Shown here one piece after another: positions 18,800-28,359 of a stretch of DNA of 64,000 nt (position 1 is its first letter; the number at the start of each line of letters is the position of its first letter). This DNA comes from Nocardioides halotolerans DSM 19273 (lineage in GTDB: Bacteria; Actinomycetota; Actinomycetes; Propionibacteriales; Nocardioidaceae), in the NCBI RefSeq assembly GCF_000422805.1, contig NZ_KE383923.1, forward strand, positions 498,773-562,772, read 5' to 3'. A program made the position numbers and the translations under genes. The notes beneath the pieces were generated by a model that saw only the letters and a program-made list of their open reading frames with translations, did no database searches and was not told the origin of the DNA.

Positions 18800-18814
18800 C
18801 CCTGGCCACCAGGG
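18800..18814. terminator. Small hairpin between convergent VOC and glutamate dehydrogenase genes
   Basis: A perfect 6-bp inverted repeat CCCTGG-CCA-CCAGGG lies in the 44-bp gap between two convergent stops. The 3-nt loop and high GC suit a simple terminator in either direction, but there is no T-run. Confidence 0.35.
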
Positions 18815-18821
18815 GGTTGGC

Positions 18822-21800
18822 TCAGCCGGCGAGCAGCCCCCGCACGACCCGCAGGCCCACGGACATCCTGGCCAGGTCGCCGTCGTCGTCGGCGCAGATC
18901 TGCTCGAGGGTCTCGGTGGCGCGGCGGGCCAGCTCGGCCTCGCTGGCCTCCCACGCGGCAATGCGGGCCGGCCCGGCGTCGTCCGGCGAGGTGGTGCGCA
19001 GCACCTGCGCGGTCAGCGCCGTGTGCACGGCGTGCAGGTCGTCGCGCAGCGAGGCCCGCGCCATCGTCTGCCACTTGTCCGCGCGCGGGAGCGCGACGAT
19101 CCGCTGCAGCAGCACCGGCAGCCCGAGCCGCTCGCCGAGCGCGAAGTGCACCCGCGCGACGTCCTCGGGCGAGAGCTCCTCGCCCCACTCCGAGGAGCGC
19201 TGGGCGACCTCGACCAGCCCGAGCAGCATGTACGCCGGCTCGAGCACCGCCACCCGTCGGGCGAGGTCCTCCGGGACCCCACGACGCTCGTAGCCCGCCT
19301 GCCGCTCCTGGAACGCCTCGAGCTCGCGCCCTGTCATGAGCTCGGGCAGCCGCCCCATCGTCGCCTGCACCGGCCCGGCGAAGGCGTCGACGGTGGCCTG
19401 GCTGGCCATCGGCGGCCGGCGGTTGTTGACCAGCCACCGCGACGCCCGCTCGACCAGGGTGCGCATCTGGATCCGCATCGAGGTCTGCACCCGCGCGTCG
19501 ATCTTGTTGTCGTAGGACTTCAGCTCGTCGCGCAGCGGCAGTGACGCGTAGATCTCGCGCGCCACGAAGTTGGCCCGGGTGAGGTCGGCGATGGTGGCCC
19601 CGGTCTCGTCGGCCAGCCGCGGCCAGTAGGTCATGCCGGCACCGTTGACGAGGTCGTTGACGACCTGGGTCACGATGATCTCGCGGCGCAGCGGGTGGGC
19701 CTCGATGTGCGACCGGAACCGCTCGCGCATCGGCGTCGGGAAGTACGCCTTCAGGTCGAGGTCGAGGTACGGGTCGTCGGGGAGGTCACCGGCCAGCAGC
19801 TCCTCGGCCAGCACGATCTTGGTCCACGCGAGCAGCACGGCGAGCTCGGGCGGGGTGAGCCCCTGGCCGCGGTCGAGGCGGCGCCGGACCGCCCGGCGCG
19901 ACGGCAGGCCCTCGATCTCTCGGTCGAGGGTGCCGGCCTGCTCGAGGCGGCGCATGAAGTCCTCGTGCACGTGCAGCAGCGAGGGCGCGTGGGCCACGGC
20001 GTTCGCGATCGCGAGGTTCTGCTCGTAGTTGTCGCGCAGCACGAGGTCCGCGACCTCGTCGGTCATCTCGGCCAGCAGGCTGTTGCGCTGCTTGGCGGTG
20101 AGGTCGCCGTCCTTGACCACGCGATCGAGCAGGATCTTGATGTTGACCTCGTGGTCGGAGGTGTCCACGCCGGCCGAGTTGTCGATGAAGTCGGTGTTGA
20201 TCCGCCCCCCCTCCTCGTTCGCGCCTCCGGCATCGCCGCCGCTCAGCACGTACTCGATGCGGCCGGCCTGGGTGAGGCCGAGGTTGCCGCCCTCCCCCAC
20301 GCACCGCGCCCGCAGCTCCGAGCCGTTGATCCGGATGGCGTCGTTGGCCTTGTCGCCCACGTCGGCGTGGCTCTCGCCCTCGCCCTTGACGTAGGTGCCG
20401 ATGCCGCCGTTCCAGAGCAGGTCGACGGGCGCCTTGAGGATCGCCTTCATCAGCTCGGCCGGCGTCATGGTCTGCACCGACTCGTCGATGCCGAGGGCGC
20501 CGCGCACGGCGTCGTTGAGCGGCACCTTCTTCAGCGAGCGCGAGTAGACCCCGCCACCCTCGGAGATCAGGCTCTTGTCGTAGTCCTGCCAGCTCGAGCG
20601 CGGCAGGTCGAAGAGCCGCCGCCGCTCGGCGTACGACGCCGCCGGGTCCGGTGCGGGGTCGAGGAAGATGTCGCGGTGGTCGAACGCCGCGACCAGCCTC
20701 GTGGTCTCGGAGCACAGCAGCCCGTTGCCGAACACGTCGCCGCTCATGTCGCCGATGCCGACCGCGGTGAACTCCTCGGTCTGGCAGTCGATCCCGCGCT
20801 CGCGGAAGTGCCGCTGCACCGAGACCCACGCGCCGCGAGCGGTGATGCCCATCGCCTTGTGGTCGTAGCCGACCGAACCGCCACTGGCGAACGCGTCGCC
20901 CAGCCAGAACCCGTAGTCCCGCGAGACGCCGTTGGCGATGTCCGAGAACGTCGCCGTGCCCTTGTCCGCGGCGACCACGAGGTAGGAGTCGTCGCCGTCG
21001 TGGCGGCGGACGCCCTTCGGCGGCACGGTCTCGCCGTCGACGAGGTTGTCGGTGATGTCGAGCAGGCCGCAGATGAAGGTCTTGTAGCAGGCGACCCCCT
21101 CGGCCAGCCACGCGTCGCGGTTGCCCGGGTCGGGGAGCTGCTTGCAGAAGAACCCGCCCTTGGCGCCGACCGGCACGATCACCGTGTTCTTCACCATCTG
21201 CGCCTTGACCAGGCCCAGCACCTCGGTGCGGAAGTCGTCGCGGCGGTCCGACCAGCGCAGGCCTCCGCGCGCCACCGGGCCGAAGCGCAGGTGCACGCCC
21301 TCGACCCGCGGTGAGTAGACGAAGATCTCGAACTTCGGCCGCGGCTGCGGCAGGTCGGGGATCGACGAGGGCTCGAGCTTGAAGGACATGTAGGCGTGCG
21401 GACCGCCGCCGGCACCCTCGTCGGGCCGGGCCTCCTGGAAGTAGTTGGTGCGCAGCGTCGCCTTGATGTGGGTGAGGTAGGACCGCAGGATCCGGTCGTG
21501 GTCGAGGCTGGCCACGTCGTCGAGCGCCGCGAGGATGCGCTTCTCGATGCGCTCCTCCTCCTGGGGTTCGTCGCGCTCGGGGTCGAACCTCGCCTCGAAC
21601 AGCGCGACGAGCAGCCGCGTCAGGTCGACGTTCCCGCGCAGCGCGCCCTCGATGTAGTCCTGCGCGAAGGGGCTGTTGCCCTGGCGCATGTACTTCGCGT
21701 AGGCGCGCAGCACCGTCGCCTGCCGCCAGGTCAGCCCGGCGCCGAGGACCAGCGCGTTGAAGCCGTCGATCTCGTTGTAGCCCTCCCACACCGCCCGAAG

Positions 21801-23744
21801 GGCGTCCTGGAACAGCTCCCGCGAGCCGCTGGGGAGGCGGTCGCCGTACCGCAGGCCGAACTCGTAGATCATCGACTGCCGCTCGAGGCCCTCGAGCGAG
21901 TAGGGACGCTCGTCGAGGACCTCGACGCCCATCGAGGAGAGCATCGGCAGCACCTCGGAGAGCGACAGCGGGACGCCGATGCGGTAGACCTTCAGCCGCG
22001 CCTCTCCGGGGCCGGCGTCGAGGTGCTCGTAGAGCGAGAGGTCGAGGCCGCCGTCGTCCGGGCCCTCGGTGCGGATCGCCTCGAGCCGGCCCAGGTCGAC
22101 CGCAGCGGTGCGGGCCGCGAAGTCCTCCTTGTAGGCCTCGGGGAACGAGTCGGCGTACCGGCGCCCGAGGATGGTGCCGACCTCCTCGCCGTACTCCGCG
22201 TTGACGGCCTGCACGAAGTCGTCGCGCCACGAGCGGGACGCCTCGGTCAGGCGGCGCTCGAGGTCGGCCGTGTCGACGTCGGGGATCTCGTCGCCCTTGG
22301 GCAGGTGCACGACGAAGTGCACGCGCGCCGTCGTCGACTCGTTGATGCGGACCGTGAAGTCGATGGACTCGCCGTGCAGCTGGTCCTGGAGGATCCGCTC
22401 GAAGCGCTCGCGGACGCCCGTGTTGTAGCGGTCGCGGGGCAGGTAGACGAGGACCGAGACGTAGCGGCCGTAGGTGTCGCGGCGGATGAGCATCCGCACC
22501 GCACGGCGCTCCCGGGCGCTCATCGCGGCCTCGGTCATGGGCGCGAGCTCGTCGATGGGGGTGTGCAGCAGCTCGTCGCGGGGGTAGGTCTCGAGCGTGT
22601 CCATCAGCGCCTTGCCGGCGTGGCTGCGCGGGTCGAAGCCACTGCGCTTGAGGACCTCCTTGGTCTTCTCGCGGATCAGCGGGATCCGCGTCAGGCTCTC
22701 GGTGTACGCCGCGCTGGCGAGCAGCCCGAGGAAGCGACGCTCGCCGTCGACCTCGCCGTTCGCGTCGAAGGTCTTCACGCCGACGTAGTCGAGGTAGGCC
22801 GGGCGGTGCACGGTCGCGCGGGAGTTGGCCTTGGCCAGCACCAGCAGCGCCTTCTCGCGCGCCTTGTCCGCCACCGCCTCCGGCAGCTTGCCGGACGACT
22901 CGGACATGTCGGTGTCGGAGCGCAGGATGCCCAGGCCGGTGCCGGGCATCGCGCGCAGGTGGTCGCCGTCGTCGTGTCGCTCGAGCCTGTACTCCCGGTA
23001 GCCGAGGAATGTGAAATGCTCGTTGGCCAGCCACTCGAGCAGCTCGGCGGCCTGCCGGACCTCCTCGGCGTCGAGCGGCGGCGGGCTGCTCCGCAGGTCG
23101 GCGACGATGGCCTCGACCTGGGAGTGCATCTTGCCCCAGTCCTCGACCGCCTCGCGGACGTCGCGCAGCACCCGCTGGATGTCCTCGACGATCGCGTCGG
23201 GGTCGTCGCCGTCGGGCAGCCGGTCGATCTCGACGTGCATCCACGACTCGCGCACGGCCTCGCCGTCGGGCTCGAGCGCCCCGTCGGACACGGCGCGGAC
23301 CGACTGGAGGGCGCCGGTGATGTCGCGCACGACGTCGAAGCCCGGGTGGATCACGACGTGCACGTCGCGCAGCTGCCGCGAGAGCTCCATCGTCAGCGAG
23401 TCGACGAGGAAGGGCATGTCGTCGACCACGACCTCGACCACGCTGTGCCCGCTGGCCGACCAGCCCTGCTCGGCCAGCGTCGGCGTGGTCACACGCACCC
23501 GTGCGGTGCCCTGCGGCCGCTCCAGGGCGAGCTTGTAGTGCGACGCGAAGGCGCCGTAGAGGTCGACGTCGGAGCGCTCGACGAGGTCCTCGGGGGCCAC
23601 GTGGCGGTAGTAGGCCTTGACCAGCGCGCCGACCTCGTCGTGCGGCGGGCCACCGCTGCCCTTCCCTGCCTGGGCCACGCTGATCGCCTTGTCGACCAGC
23701 TCGGCCTTGGACTGCTCTGTCGCCTGGTGCGTCGTCGTTGACAC
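18822..23744 (-). CDS. gdh: NAD-specific glutamate dehydrogenase, large type
   Basis: 1640 residues from a GTG, the usual size for the GDH-180 family (about 1600). It oxidatively deaminates glutamate to 2-oxoglutarate and ammonium using NAD. Long N-terminal regulatory domains (1 to about 700) precede the catalytic part, recognised by VPVGAKGGFFCKQLPDPGN and GGLRWSDRRDDFRTEV (substrate Lys region) and VKDLLW-like PVDLLWNGGIGTYVKGEGES. It is the last gene before a convergent VOC gene. P5C dehydrogenase at 26376-28004 makes its substrate. Confidence 0.96.
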   Translation of the reverse strand: MSTTTHQATEQSKAELVDKAISVAQAGKGSGGPPHDEVGALVKAYYRHVAPEDLVERSDVDLYGAFASHYKLALERPQGTARVRVTTPTLAEQGWSASGHSVVEVVVDDMPFLVDSLTMELSRQLRDVHVVIHPGFDVVRDITGALQSVRAVSDGALEPDGEAVRESWMHVEIDRLPDGDDPDAIVEDIQRVLRDVREAVEDWGKMHSQVEAIVADLRSSPPPLDAEEVRQAAELLEWLANEHFTFLGYREYRLERHDDGDHLRAMPGTGLGILRSDTDMSESSGKLPEAVADKAREKALLVLAKANSRATVHRPAYLDYVGVKTFDANGEVDGERRFLGLLASAAYTESLTRIPLIREKTKEVLKRSGFDPRSHAGKALMDTLETYPRDELLHTPIDELAPMTEAAMSARERRAVRMLIRRDTYGRYVSVLVYLPRDRYNTGVRERFERILQDQLHGESIDFTVRINESTTARVHFVVHLPKGDEIPDVDTADLERRLTEASRSWRDDFVQAVNAEYGEEVGTILGRRYADSFPEAYKEDFAARTAAVDLGRLEAIRTEGPDDGGLDLSLYEHLDAGPGEARLKVYRIGVPLSLSEVLPMLSSMGVEVLDERPYSLEGLERQSMIYEFGLRYGDRLPSGSRELFQDALRAVWEGYNEIDGFNALVLGAGLTWRQATVLRAYAKYMRQGNSPFAQDYIEGALRGNVDLTRLLVALFEARFDPERDEPQEEERIEKRILAALDDVASLDHDRILRSYLTHIKATLRTNYFQEARPDEGAGGGPHAYMSFKLEPSSIPDLPQPRPKFEIFVYSPRVEGVHLRFGPVARGGLRWSDRRDDFRTEVLGLVKAQMVKNTVIVPVGAKGGFFCKQLPDPGNRDAWLAEGVACYKTFICGLLDITDNLVDGETVPPKGVRRHDGDDSYLVVAADKGTATFSDIANGVSRDYGFWLGDAFASGGSVGYDHKAMGITARGAWVSVQRHFRERGIDCQTEEFTAVGIGDMSGDVFGNGLLCSETTRLVAAFDHRDIFLDPAPDPAASYAERRRLFDLPRSSWQDYDKSLISEGGGVYSRSLKKVPLNDAVRGALGIDESVQTMTPAELMKAILKAPVDLLWNGGIGTYVKGEGESHADVGDKANDAIRINGSELRARCVGEGGNLGLTQAGRIEYVLSGGDAGGANEEGGRINTDFIDNSAGVDTSDHEVNIKILLDRVVKDGDLTAKQRNSLLAEMTDEVADLVLRDNYEQNLAIANAVAHAPSLLHVHEDFMRRLEQAGTLDREIEGLPSRRAVRRRLDRGQGLTPPELAVLLAWTKIVLAEELLAGDLPDDPYLDLDLKAYFPTPMRERFRSHIEAHPLRREIIVTQVVNDLVNGAGMTYWPRLADETGATIADLTRANFVAREIYASLPLRDELKSYDNKIDARVQTSMRIQMRTLVERASRWLVNNRRPPMASQATVDAFAGPVQATMGRLPELMTGRELEAFQERQAGYERRGVPEDLARRVAVLEPAYMLLGLVEVAQRSSEWGEELSPEDVARVHFALGERLGLPVLLQRIVALPRADKWQTMARASLRDDLHAVHTALTAQVLRTTSPDDAGPARIAAWEASEAELARRATETLEQICADDDGDLARMSVGLRVVRGLLAG

Positions 23745-23767
23745 AAGCCCGAGGTTAGTCCCCGCCC

Positions 23768-23798
23768 GCTTCCCGATCCGTCTGCGGGCCGGGGAAGC
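23768..23798 (-). terminator. Possible hairpin terminator downstream of kynA
   Basis: GCTTCCC at 23768-23774 pairs with GGGAAGC at 23792-23798, giving a 7-bp stem with a 17-nt loop. It lies directly after the kynA stop on the minus strand and before the glutamate dehydrogenase start. No U-tract follows. Confidence 0.35.
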
Positions 23799-23799
23799 T

Positions 23800-24633
23800 C
23801 TAGAGCTCGGAGCGCAGGCCCCAGAGCAGCGGGTAGTAGCGCAGCGGCAGCCGGCCGCGGAGGTACGTCGAGCCGCTCGACCCGCCGGTGCCGGACTTGC
23901 TTCCGATCATCCGCTCGACCATGGTCACGTGGCGGGCGCGCCAGTTGGCGGCGAGCTCGTCGTGCTGGAGCAGCGCCTCGCTGACGGCCCAGATGTCGGC
24001 GTACTGCGACCGGTCGTGGGCGGCCGTGCGCAGCGACTCGCGGATCTCGTCGTCGGAGCCGGCCGGGAGCCCGCGGGTGCGGAGCACGTCGAGGAACGCG
24101 TCCCACAGGGTCGGCTCCTCCAGCCGCTGCCGCAGGCGCGCCTGCTCTGCCTCGGTGAGCCCCTTGAACCGCTGGACGTACGCCGGGTCCTTGGCCCCGG
24201 AGAGGAACTCCAGCTCCCGGAACTGCACGGACTGGAAGCCGCTGGCCGGGGCCAGCCGCTGCCGGAACTCGAGGAAGTCCTGGGGGGTCATCGTCTCGAG
24301 CACGTCGACCTGGTGCACCAGCACGCGCTCGATGACGTGCATCCGCTGCAGCAGGTGCTGGGCCCACCACAGCTCGCCGTGCGACATCGCGTTGCGCGCG
24401 GCGGCCGCCTCGTGGAGCAGCTGCTTGAACCACAGCTCGTAGACCTGGTGGATCGTGATGAACAGCAGCTCGTCGTGAGCGGGCGGGTCGGACTCCAGGT
24501 GCTGCGAGTCGAGCAGCGTCGGCAGGCTCAGGTAGCTGCCGTAGGTGAGCTGGGCACCCTGCTCCCCGAACGAGACGAACTGCTCCGACTCCGACTGGGC
24601 TCCGGACCGGGCTCCAGACTGCTCCTGCGCCAT
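23800..24633 (-). CDS. kynA: Tryptophan 2,3-dioxygenase
   Basis: 277 residues from an ATG behind GTGAGGAC. It opens the indole ring of tryptophan to N-formylkynurenine with a heme cofactor. Family marks are TYGSYLSLPTLLDSQ, FITIHQVYELWFKQLLHE (substrate pocket), QFRELEFLSG and the heme-ligand region ARHVTMVERMIGSKSGTGG. No kynureninase or arylformamidase gene is beside it, so the rest of the pathway is elsewhere. The start was chosen because the family core follows after a short charged leader. Confidence 0.96.
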   Translation of the reverse strand: MAQEQSGARSGAQSESEQFVSFGEQGAQLTYGSYLSLPTLLDSQHLESDPPAHDELLFITIHQVYELWFKQLLHEAAAARNAMSHGELWWAQHLLQRMHVIERVLVHQVDVLETMTPQDFLEFRQRLAPASGFQSVQFRELEFLSGAKDPAYVQRFKGLTEAEQARLRQRLEEPTLWDAFLDVLRTRGLPAGSDDEIRESLRTAAHDRSQYADIWAVSEALLQHDELAANWRARHVTMVERMIGSKSGTGGSSGSTYLRGRLPLRYYPLLWGLRSEL

Positions 24634-24699
24634 GTCCTCACCGTAGCCACCGGGCCGGGCGACGCGAGTCGGTGCCGGGCGTCCGCCATGATGGGCGCC

Positions 24700-25179
24700 A
24701 TGCGGTTCCGCCACGAGCTGTCCTACGACGCGCCGCCGGAGGCGGTGTACGCCATGCTGGCCGACCCGGACTTCCGGCGGATGTCGGCCGAGGCGATGCA
24801 GGTGATCTCGGCCGACGTGCAGCTCGACCGGGGCGACGACGGGTTCACGCTGGTCATCGACCAGCAGCAGAACACCAGGGACCTGCCGGCGTTCACGCGG
24901 ACCTTCGCGGGCGAGTCGACCCACGTGATCCAGCGCGAGGAGTGGCGCAGCACGTCGGGCGGGACCCTGGTGATCGAGTCGCCGGGCAAGCCGGTCGCGA
25001 CGTCCGGGACGATCCGGCTGGAGCCGAGCGCGAGGGGTACCACCGAGGTCGTGGAGCTCGACATCACGGTGAAGGTGCCGCTGATCGGCGGGCGGCTCGA
25101 GAAGCTCATGGCCCAGAAGGTGGCCGAGGGCATGGACGTGGAGCGCTCGGTCGGCGTCTCCTGGCTGGAGGAGCACTGA
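24700..25179 (+). CDS. DUF2505 domain protein, copy 1
   Basis: 159 residues. It starts MRFRHELSYDAPPEAVYAML and belongs to the actinobacterial DUF2505 family, which has a START/SRPBCC-like hydrophobic-pocket fold. It is a clear paralogue of the next gene: both carry a Y-D-A-P opening and a late I/V-P-L-I/V-G/A-G-(R/K)-(L/I)-E segment. The stop is 1 nt before the next ATG, so the two are cotranscribed. Function unknown. Confidence 0.85.
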   Translation: MRFRHELSYDAPPEAVYAMLADPDFRRMSAEAMQVISADVQLDRGDDGFTLVIDQQQNTRDLPAFTRTFAGESTHVIQREEWRSTSGGTLVIESPGKPVATSGTIRLEPSARGTTEVVELDITVKVPLIGGRLEKLMAQKVAEGMDVERSVGVSWLEEH

Positions 25180-25180
25180 C

Positions 25181-25663
25181 ATGGCGACCCGACTCACCTA
25201 CGACCTGACCTACGACGCCCCGCTGACCGCGGTGGGCGAGATGCTGCTCGACCCGGCGTTCCGCGAGCAGGTCTGCGACGCCATCGGAGCGACCCGCAAG
25301 GACGTCACGGTCGGCCCCGACGGCGGCGGCATGAAGGTCGTCATCGACATGGTCCAGCCCGCGCATGGGATCCCCGGGTTCGCGAAGAAGTTCGTGGGCG
25401 ACGACATCCAGCTCGTGCAGACCGAGCACTGGTCCGACATGGAGACCGGCCGCGTCGAGGTCGTCATCCCGGGCAAGCCCGGCCACATGACCGGCACGGT
25501 GGCGCTCCGCGAGTCCGGGGGTACGACGACCGAGACCGTGCAGATGGAGATCAAGGTGAACATCCCCCTGGTCGCCGGCAAGATCGAGTCGCTGATCGCC
25601 GACCTCCTGCGCAAGGCGCTGAAGGCCGAGAACTCCGTCGGCCGCCAGTACCTCGCCGGCTGA
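25181..25663 (+). CDS. DUF2505 domain protein, copy 2
   Basis: 160 residues beginning MATRLTYDLTYDAPLTAVGE, the tandem paralogue of the preceding gene. The C-terminal signature is NIPLVAGKIESLIADLLRKA. A ligand-binding SRPBCC-like fold is likely. It lies 1 nt after copy 1 and 17 nt before the PH-domain membrane protein, making a three-gene run on the plus strand. Function unknown. Confidence 0.87.
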   Translation: MATRLTYDLTYDAPLTAVGEMLLDPAFREQVCDAIGATRKDVTVGPDGGGMKVVIDMVQPAHGIPGFAKKFVGDDIQLVQTEHWSDMETGRVEVVIPGKPGHMTGTVALRESGGTTTETVQMEIKVNIPLVAGKIESLIADLLRKALKAENSVGRQYLAG

Positions 25664-25680
25664 CGCCCAGCCGACGACCC

Positions 25681-26217
25681 GTGGAGATCCCGCTCGCGCG
25701 CACGCGCTTCGACCTGTTCGCGGCAGGCGTCCTGGTCGTCTACGCCGCGGTCTTCACGGCGGCGGTCTGGTTCGCGACGGCGGTCCTCGACCTCGGCGAC
25801 ACCGCGCTCCTGGTGGTCCTGGTCGTGCTCGTGGTCGCCTGGGTGTTCTGGTCGGGCCTCTACGTCTTCGGCTGGACCCGGATGCGCAGGGTCGACGTCC
25901 CGCTGGCGCTGCGCGGCGACGGCCTCCTCGCGCGCTCGCAGTTCGGCGAGCTCGCGGTGCCGTGGGAGGCCGTGCAGTCCGTCGCGGTCGAGCGCCGGTG
26001 GACCGGCCGGCTGCTGCGGGTGCGGCTGGTGCCCTCGACCGACCCGCGGTTCCAGCAGGTCGACCACACGAGGCTCAACGCCAGCATGTTCGAGATCGTG
26101 CAGCGCAAGGGCCTGCGCTACTCGCTCCGCGTCCTCGACGTCGACCCCGCCGCGCTGCGCGAGGCGTTCGTCGTCCAGTCCGGTGGGCGCGTCCACGTCG
26201 CCCAGACCGGGTCGTAG
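25681..26217 (+). CDS. PH-domain-like membrane protein
   Basis: 178 residues from a GTG. Two hydrophobic segments lie at about 12-36 and 42-64. A bacterial PH-like domain follows, with LRGDGLLARSQFGELAVPWEAVQSVAVE typical of that fold (quoted only in part: the core is ELAVPWEAVQSV). It is probably anchored with the PH domain in the cytoplasm. It follows the DUF2505 pair by 17 nt. It converges on a small membrane-protein gene. Function unknown. Confidence 0.75.
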   Translation: MEIPLARTRFDLFAAGVLVVYAAVFTAAVWFATAVLDLGDTALLVVLVVLVVAWVFWSGLYVFGWTRMRRVDVPLALRGDGLLARSQFGELAVPWEAVQSVAVERRWTGRLLRVRLVPSTDPRFQQVDHTRLNASMFEIVQRKGLRYSLRVLDVDPAALREAFVVQSGGRVHVAQTGS

Positions 26218-26220
26218 CAC

Positions 26221-26379
26221 TCAGCCGGGCGGGTCCTCCGAGCCGTCCTCGCGCCGCCGGCGTACGGCGACCACGACGCCGAGCACGATGAACGGGCCGA
26301 ACGCGAGCAGCAGCGTGAGCACCTTCTCGTAGGGATGCAGCCCACCGAGGTGCATCCCCACGAGCGACAGGTGCGTCAT
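26221..26379 (-). CDS. Small single-span membrane protein
   Basis: 52 residues from an ATG overlapping the pruA stop by 4 nt (ATGA). A central hydrophobic segment (VLTLLLAFGPFIVLGVVVAV) is followed by a basic RRRR-like patch (VRRRREDG), predicting an N-out, C-in single-span protein. The translational coupling to pruA and its coding-like composition argue that it is real. Function unknown. Confidence 0.65.
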   Translation of the reverse strand: MTHLSLVGMHLGGLHPYEKVLTLLLAFGPFIVLGVVVAVRRRREDGSEDPPG

Positions 26380-28004
26380 CCCATGTAGGGGTAGCGGTAG
26401 TCGGTCGGCGGGACCAGCGTCTCCTTGATCGAGCGGGGCGAGGTCCAGCGCAGGAGGTTGACCGCCGCGCCGGCCTTGTCGTTGGTGCCCGAGGCGCGCC
26501 CGCCGCCGAAGGGCTGCTGCCCCACCACCGCGCCCGTCGGCTTGTCGTTGATGTAGAAGTTGCCCGCCGCGAAGCGCAGCTCCTCCTGCGCCCAGGCGAT
26601 CGCGCGCCGGTCGCGGGCGATGATCGACCCGGTCAGCGCGTACGGTGCGATCCCCTCGAGCTGGCGTGCGACCTTCTCGAAGTCGCCGTCGTCGTAGACG
26701 TGCACGACGAGGATCGGGCCGAAGTACTCGGTGGAGAACATCTCGTCGGTCGGGTCGCCGCCCTCGACGACCGTGGGCCGTACGAACCAGCCGACGGAGT
26801 CGTCCAGGGTGCCGCCGACCAGCACGTCGAGCTTGCGCGAGCGCTTCGCCCGGTCGACGGCGGCCTTGTGCTTGGCGAACGCCCGGTCGTCGATCACCGC
26901 GCCCATGAAGTTGGAGAAGTCGGTGACGTCGCCCATCGAGATCGCCTCGACCTCGCCGAGGAACGAGTCGCGCATCTTGTTCCAGACCGAGCGCGCGACG
27001 TAGGCGCGCGACGCGGCCGAGCACTTCTGGCCCTGGAACTCGAACGCGCCGCGGATCAGCGCGGTGCGCACGACGTCGGGGTCGGCGGTCGGGTGCGCGA
27101 GCACGAAGTCCTTGCCGCCGGTCTCGCCGACGATCCGGGGGTAGGACCGGTAGCCGGCGATGTTCTCGCCGACGGTGCGCCACAGGTGCTGGAACGTCGG
27201 CGTCGACCCGGTGAAGTGGATGCCCGCGAGGTCGGGGTGGGCCAGCGCGACCTGGGAGACCTCGATGCCGTCACCGGGCAGCATGTTGATGACGCCCGGC
27301 GGCAGGCCCGCCTCCTCGAGCAGCTCCATGGTCAGCGACGCGGCGAGCTGCTGGGTGGGCGACGGCTTCCAGATGACGGTGTTGCCCATCAGGGCCGGGG
27401 CCGTCGGCAGGTTGCCGGCGATCGCGGTGAAGTTGAACGGCGTGATCGCGTAGACGAAGCCCTCGAGCGGCCGGTGGTCGGTGCGGTTCCAGACGCCCGG
27501 GCTGTTGGCGATCGGCTGGTCGGTGAGGATCTGCTTGGCGTAGTGGACGTTGTAGCGCCAGAAGTCGATGAGCTCGCACGCCGAGTCGATCTCGGCCTGG
27601 AACGCCGTCTTGGACTGACCGAGCATGGTGGCGGCGTTGATCCGCTGCCGCCACGGGCCGGCGAGCAGGTCGGCGGCCTTGAGCAGGACGGCGCAGCGCT
27701 CGTCCATGTCGAGCGAGCGCCACCCCGGCGCCGCCTCGGTCGCGGCCTTGATCGCCGCGCGGGTGTCGGCCTGGGTCGCGCCCTTGAACCGGCCCAGCAC
27801 GTGCTGGTGGTCGTGCGGCTGCACGACCTTGAACTCCGGCCCGCCGCCGGCCTTACGCCGGCCGCCGATGTGCGCCTTGAGGTCCTTCTCGCGGCGCTCG
27901 AGCTTCTCGACCTCCACGAGCAGGGCCTCCCGTTCGGGGCTGCCGGGCGCGTAGGTCAGGTTCGGCTCGTTGGTGGGAGCCGGCGGAAAGGTGATCGCGT
28001 CCAT
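26376..28004 (-). CDS. pruA: L-glutamate gamma-semialdehyde (P5C) dehydrogenase
   Basis: 542 residues, the normal size for the stand-alone PruA of actinobacteria. It oxidises glutamate-5-semialdehyde (from proline) to glutamate with NAD. Catalytic Cys lies in FQGQKCSAASRAYV, the general-base Glu in IVGETGGKDFVLAHP, and the NAD site region in HFTGSTPTFQHLW. No proline dehydrogenase gene is adjacent. Its product glutamate feeds the dehydrogenase encoded at 18822-23744. Confidence 0.96.
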   Translation of the reverse strand: MDAITFPPAPTNEPNLTYAPGSPEREALLVEVEKLERREKDLKAHIGGRRKAGGGPEFKVVQPHDHQHVLGRFKGATQADTRAAIKAATEAAPGWRSLDMDERCAVLLKAADLLAGPWRQRINAATMLGQSKTAFQAEIDSACELIDFWRYNVHYAKQILTDQPIANSPGVWNRTDHRPLEGFVYAITPFNFTAIAGNLPTAPALMGNTVIWKPSPTQQLAASLTMELLEEAGLPPGVINMLPGDGIEVSQVALAHPDLAGIHFTGSTPTFQHLWRTVGENIAGYRSYPRIVGETGGKDFVLAHPTADPDVVRTALIRGAFEFQGQKCSAASRAYVARSVWNKMRDSFLGEVEAISMGDVTDFSNFMGAVIDDRAFAKHKAAVDRAKRSRKLDVLVGGTLDDSVGWFVRPTVVEGGDPTDEMFSTEYFGPILVVHVYDDGDFEKVARQLEGIAPYALTGSIIARDRRAIAWAQEELRFAAGNFYINDKPTGAVVGQQPFGGGRASGTNDKAGAAVNLLRWTSPRSIKETLVPPTDYRYPYMG

Positions 28005-28014
28005 GGCTCGGACA

Positions 28015-28359
28015 CTATCCGGACAGCAGAGCGCCGATCTCCTGGGTGGCGTACCACGCCAGGTCCTCCTCCGGATCCGCCCCGGCCGGGCGGTCGTGCG
28101 GGTCGGCGTGCACCGCGACGACGTCGCGCAGGGGTACGTCGCCGTCCGGGTCGGCGAGGTCGGCCACGACCACCACCCGGCGGCCCGCGCCGCCGAGCAG
28201 CTCGGCCGACTCGGCTGCCGCGGCCATCAGGGCGGCGTACTCCTGCTCCTCGCTGTCGCCGTCGGCGACGTAGCGCTCGGCCGAGTCGGGGAGCGACCCC
28301 TCGTCGCGGAGCCGCGCCAGGCCGGCGAGCGTGGTGGGCAGGTAGATGCGGGCGCTCAC
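28015..28359 (-). CDS. DUF6912 family protein
   Basis: 114 residues from a GTG overlapping the WS/DGAT stop by 4 nt (GTGA). It starts V/MSARIYLPTTLAGLARL, a motif of a short actinobacterial family of unknown function. A central VVVVADLADPDGD strand and an acidic middle follow. It probably forms an operon with the upstream acyltransferase gene. Confidence 0.75.
   Translation of the reverse strand: MSARIYLPTTLAGLARLRDEGSLPDSAERYVADGDSEEQEYAALMAAAAESAELLGGAGRRVVVVADLADPDGDVPLRDVVAVHADPHDRPAGADPEEDLAWYATQEIGALLSG

Noticed and set aside
19695..23741. Very long plus-strand frames opposite the glutamate dehydrogenase
   Set aside because: They mirror the codon bias of the real gene on the minus strand and show no start signals or motifs.
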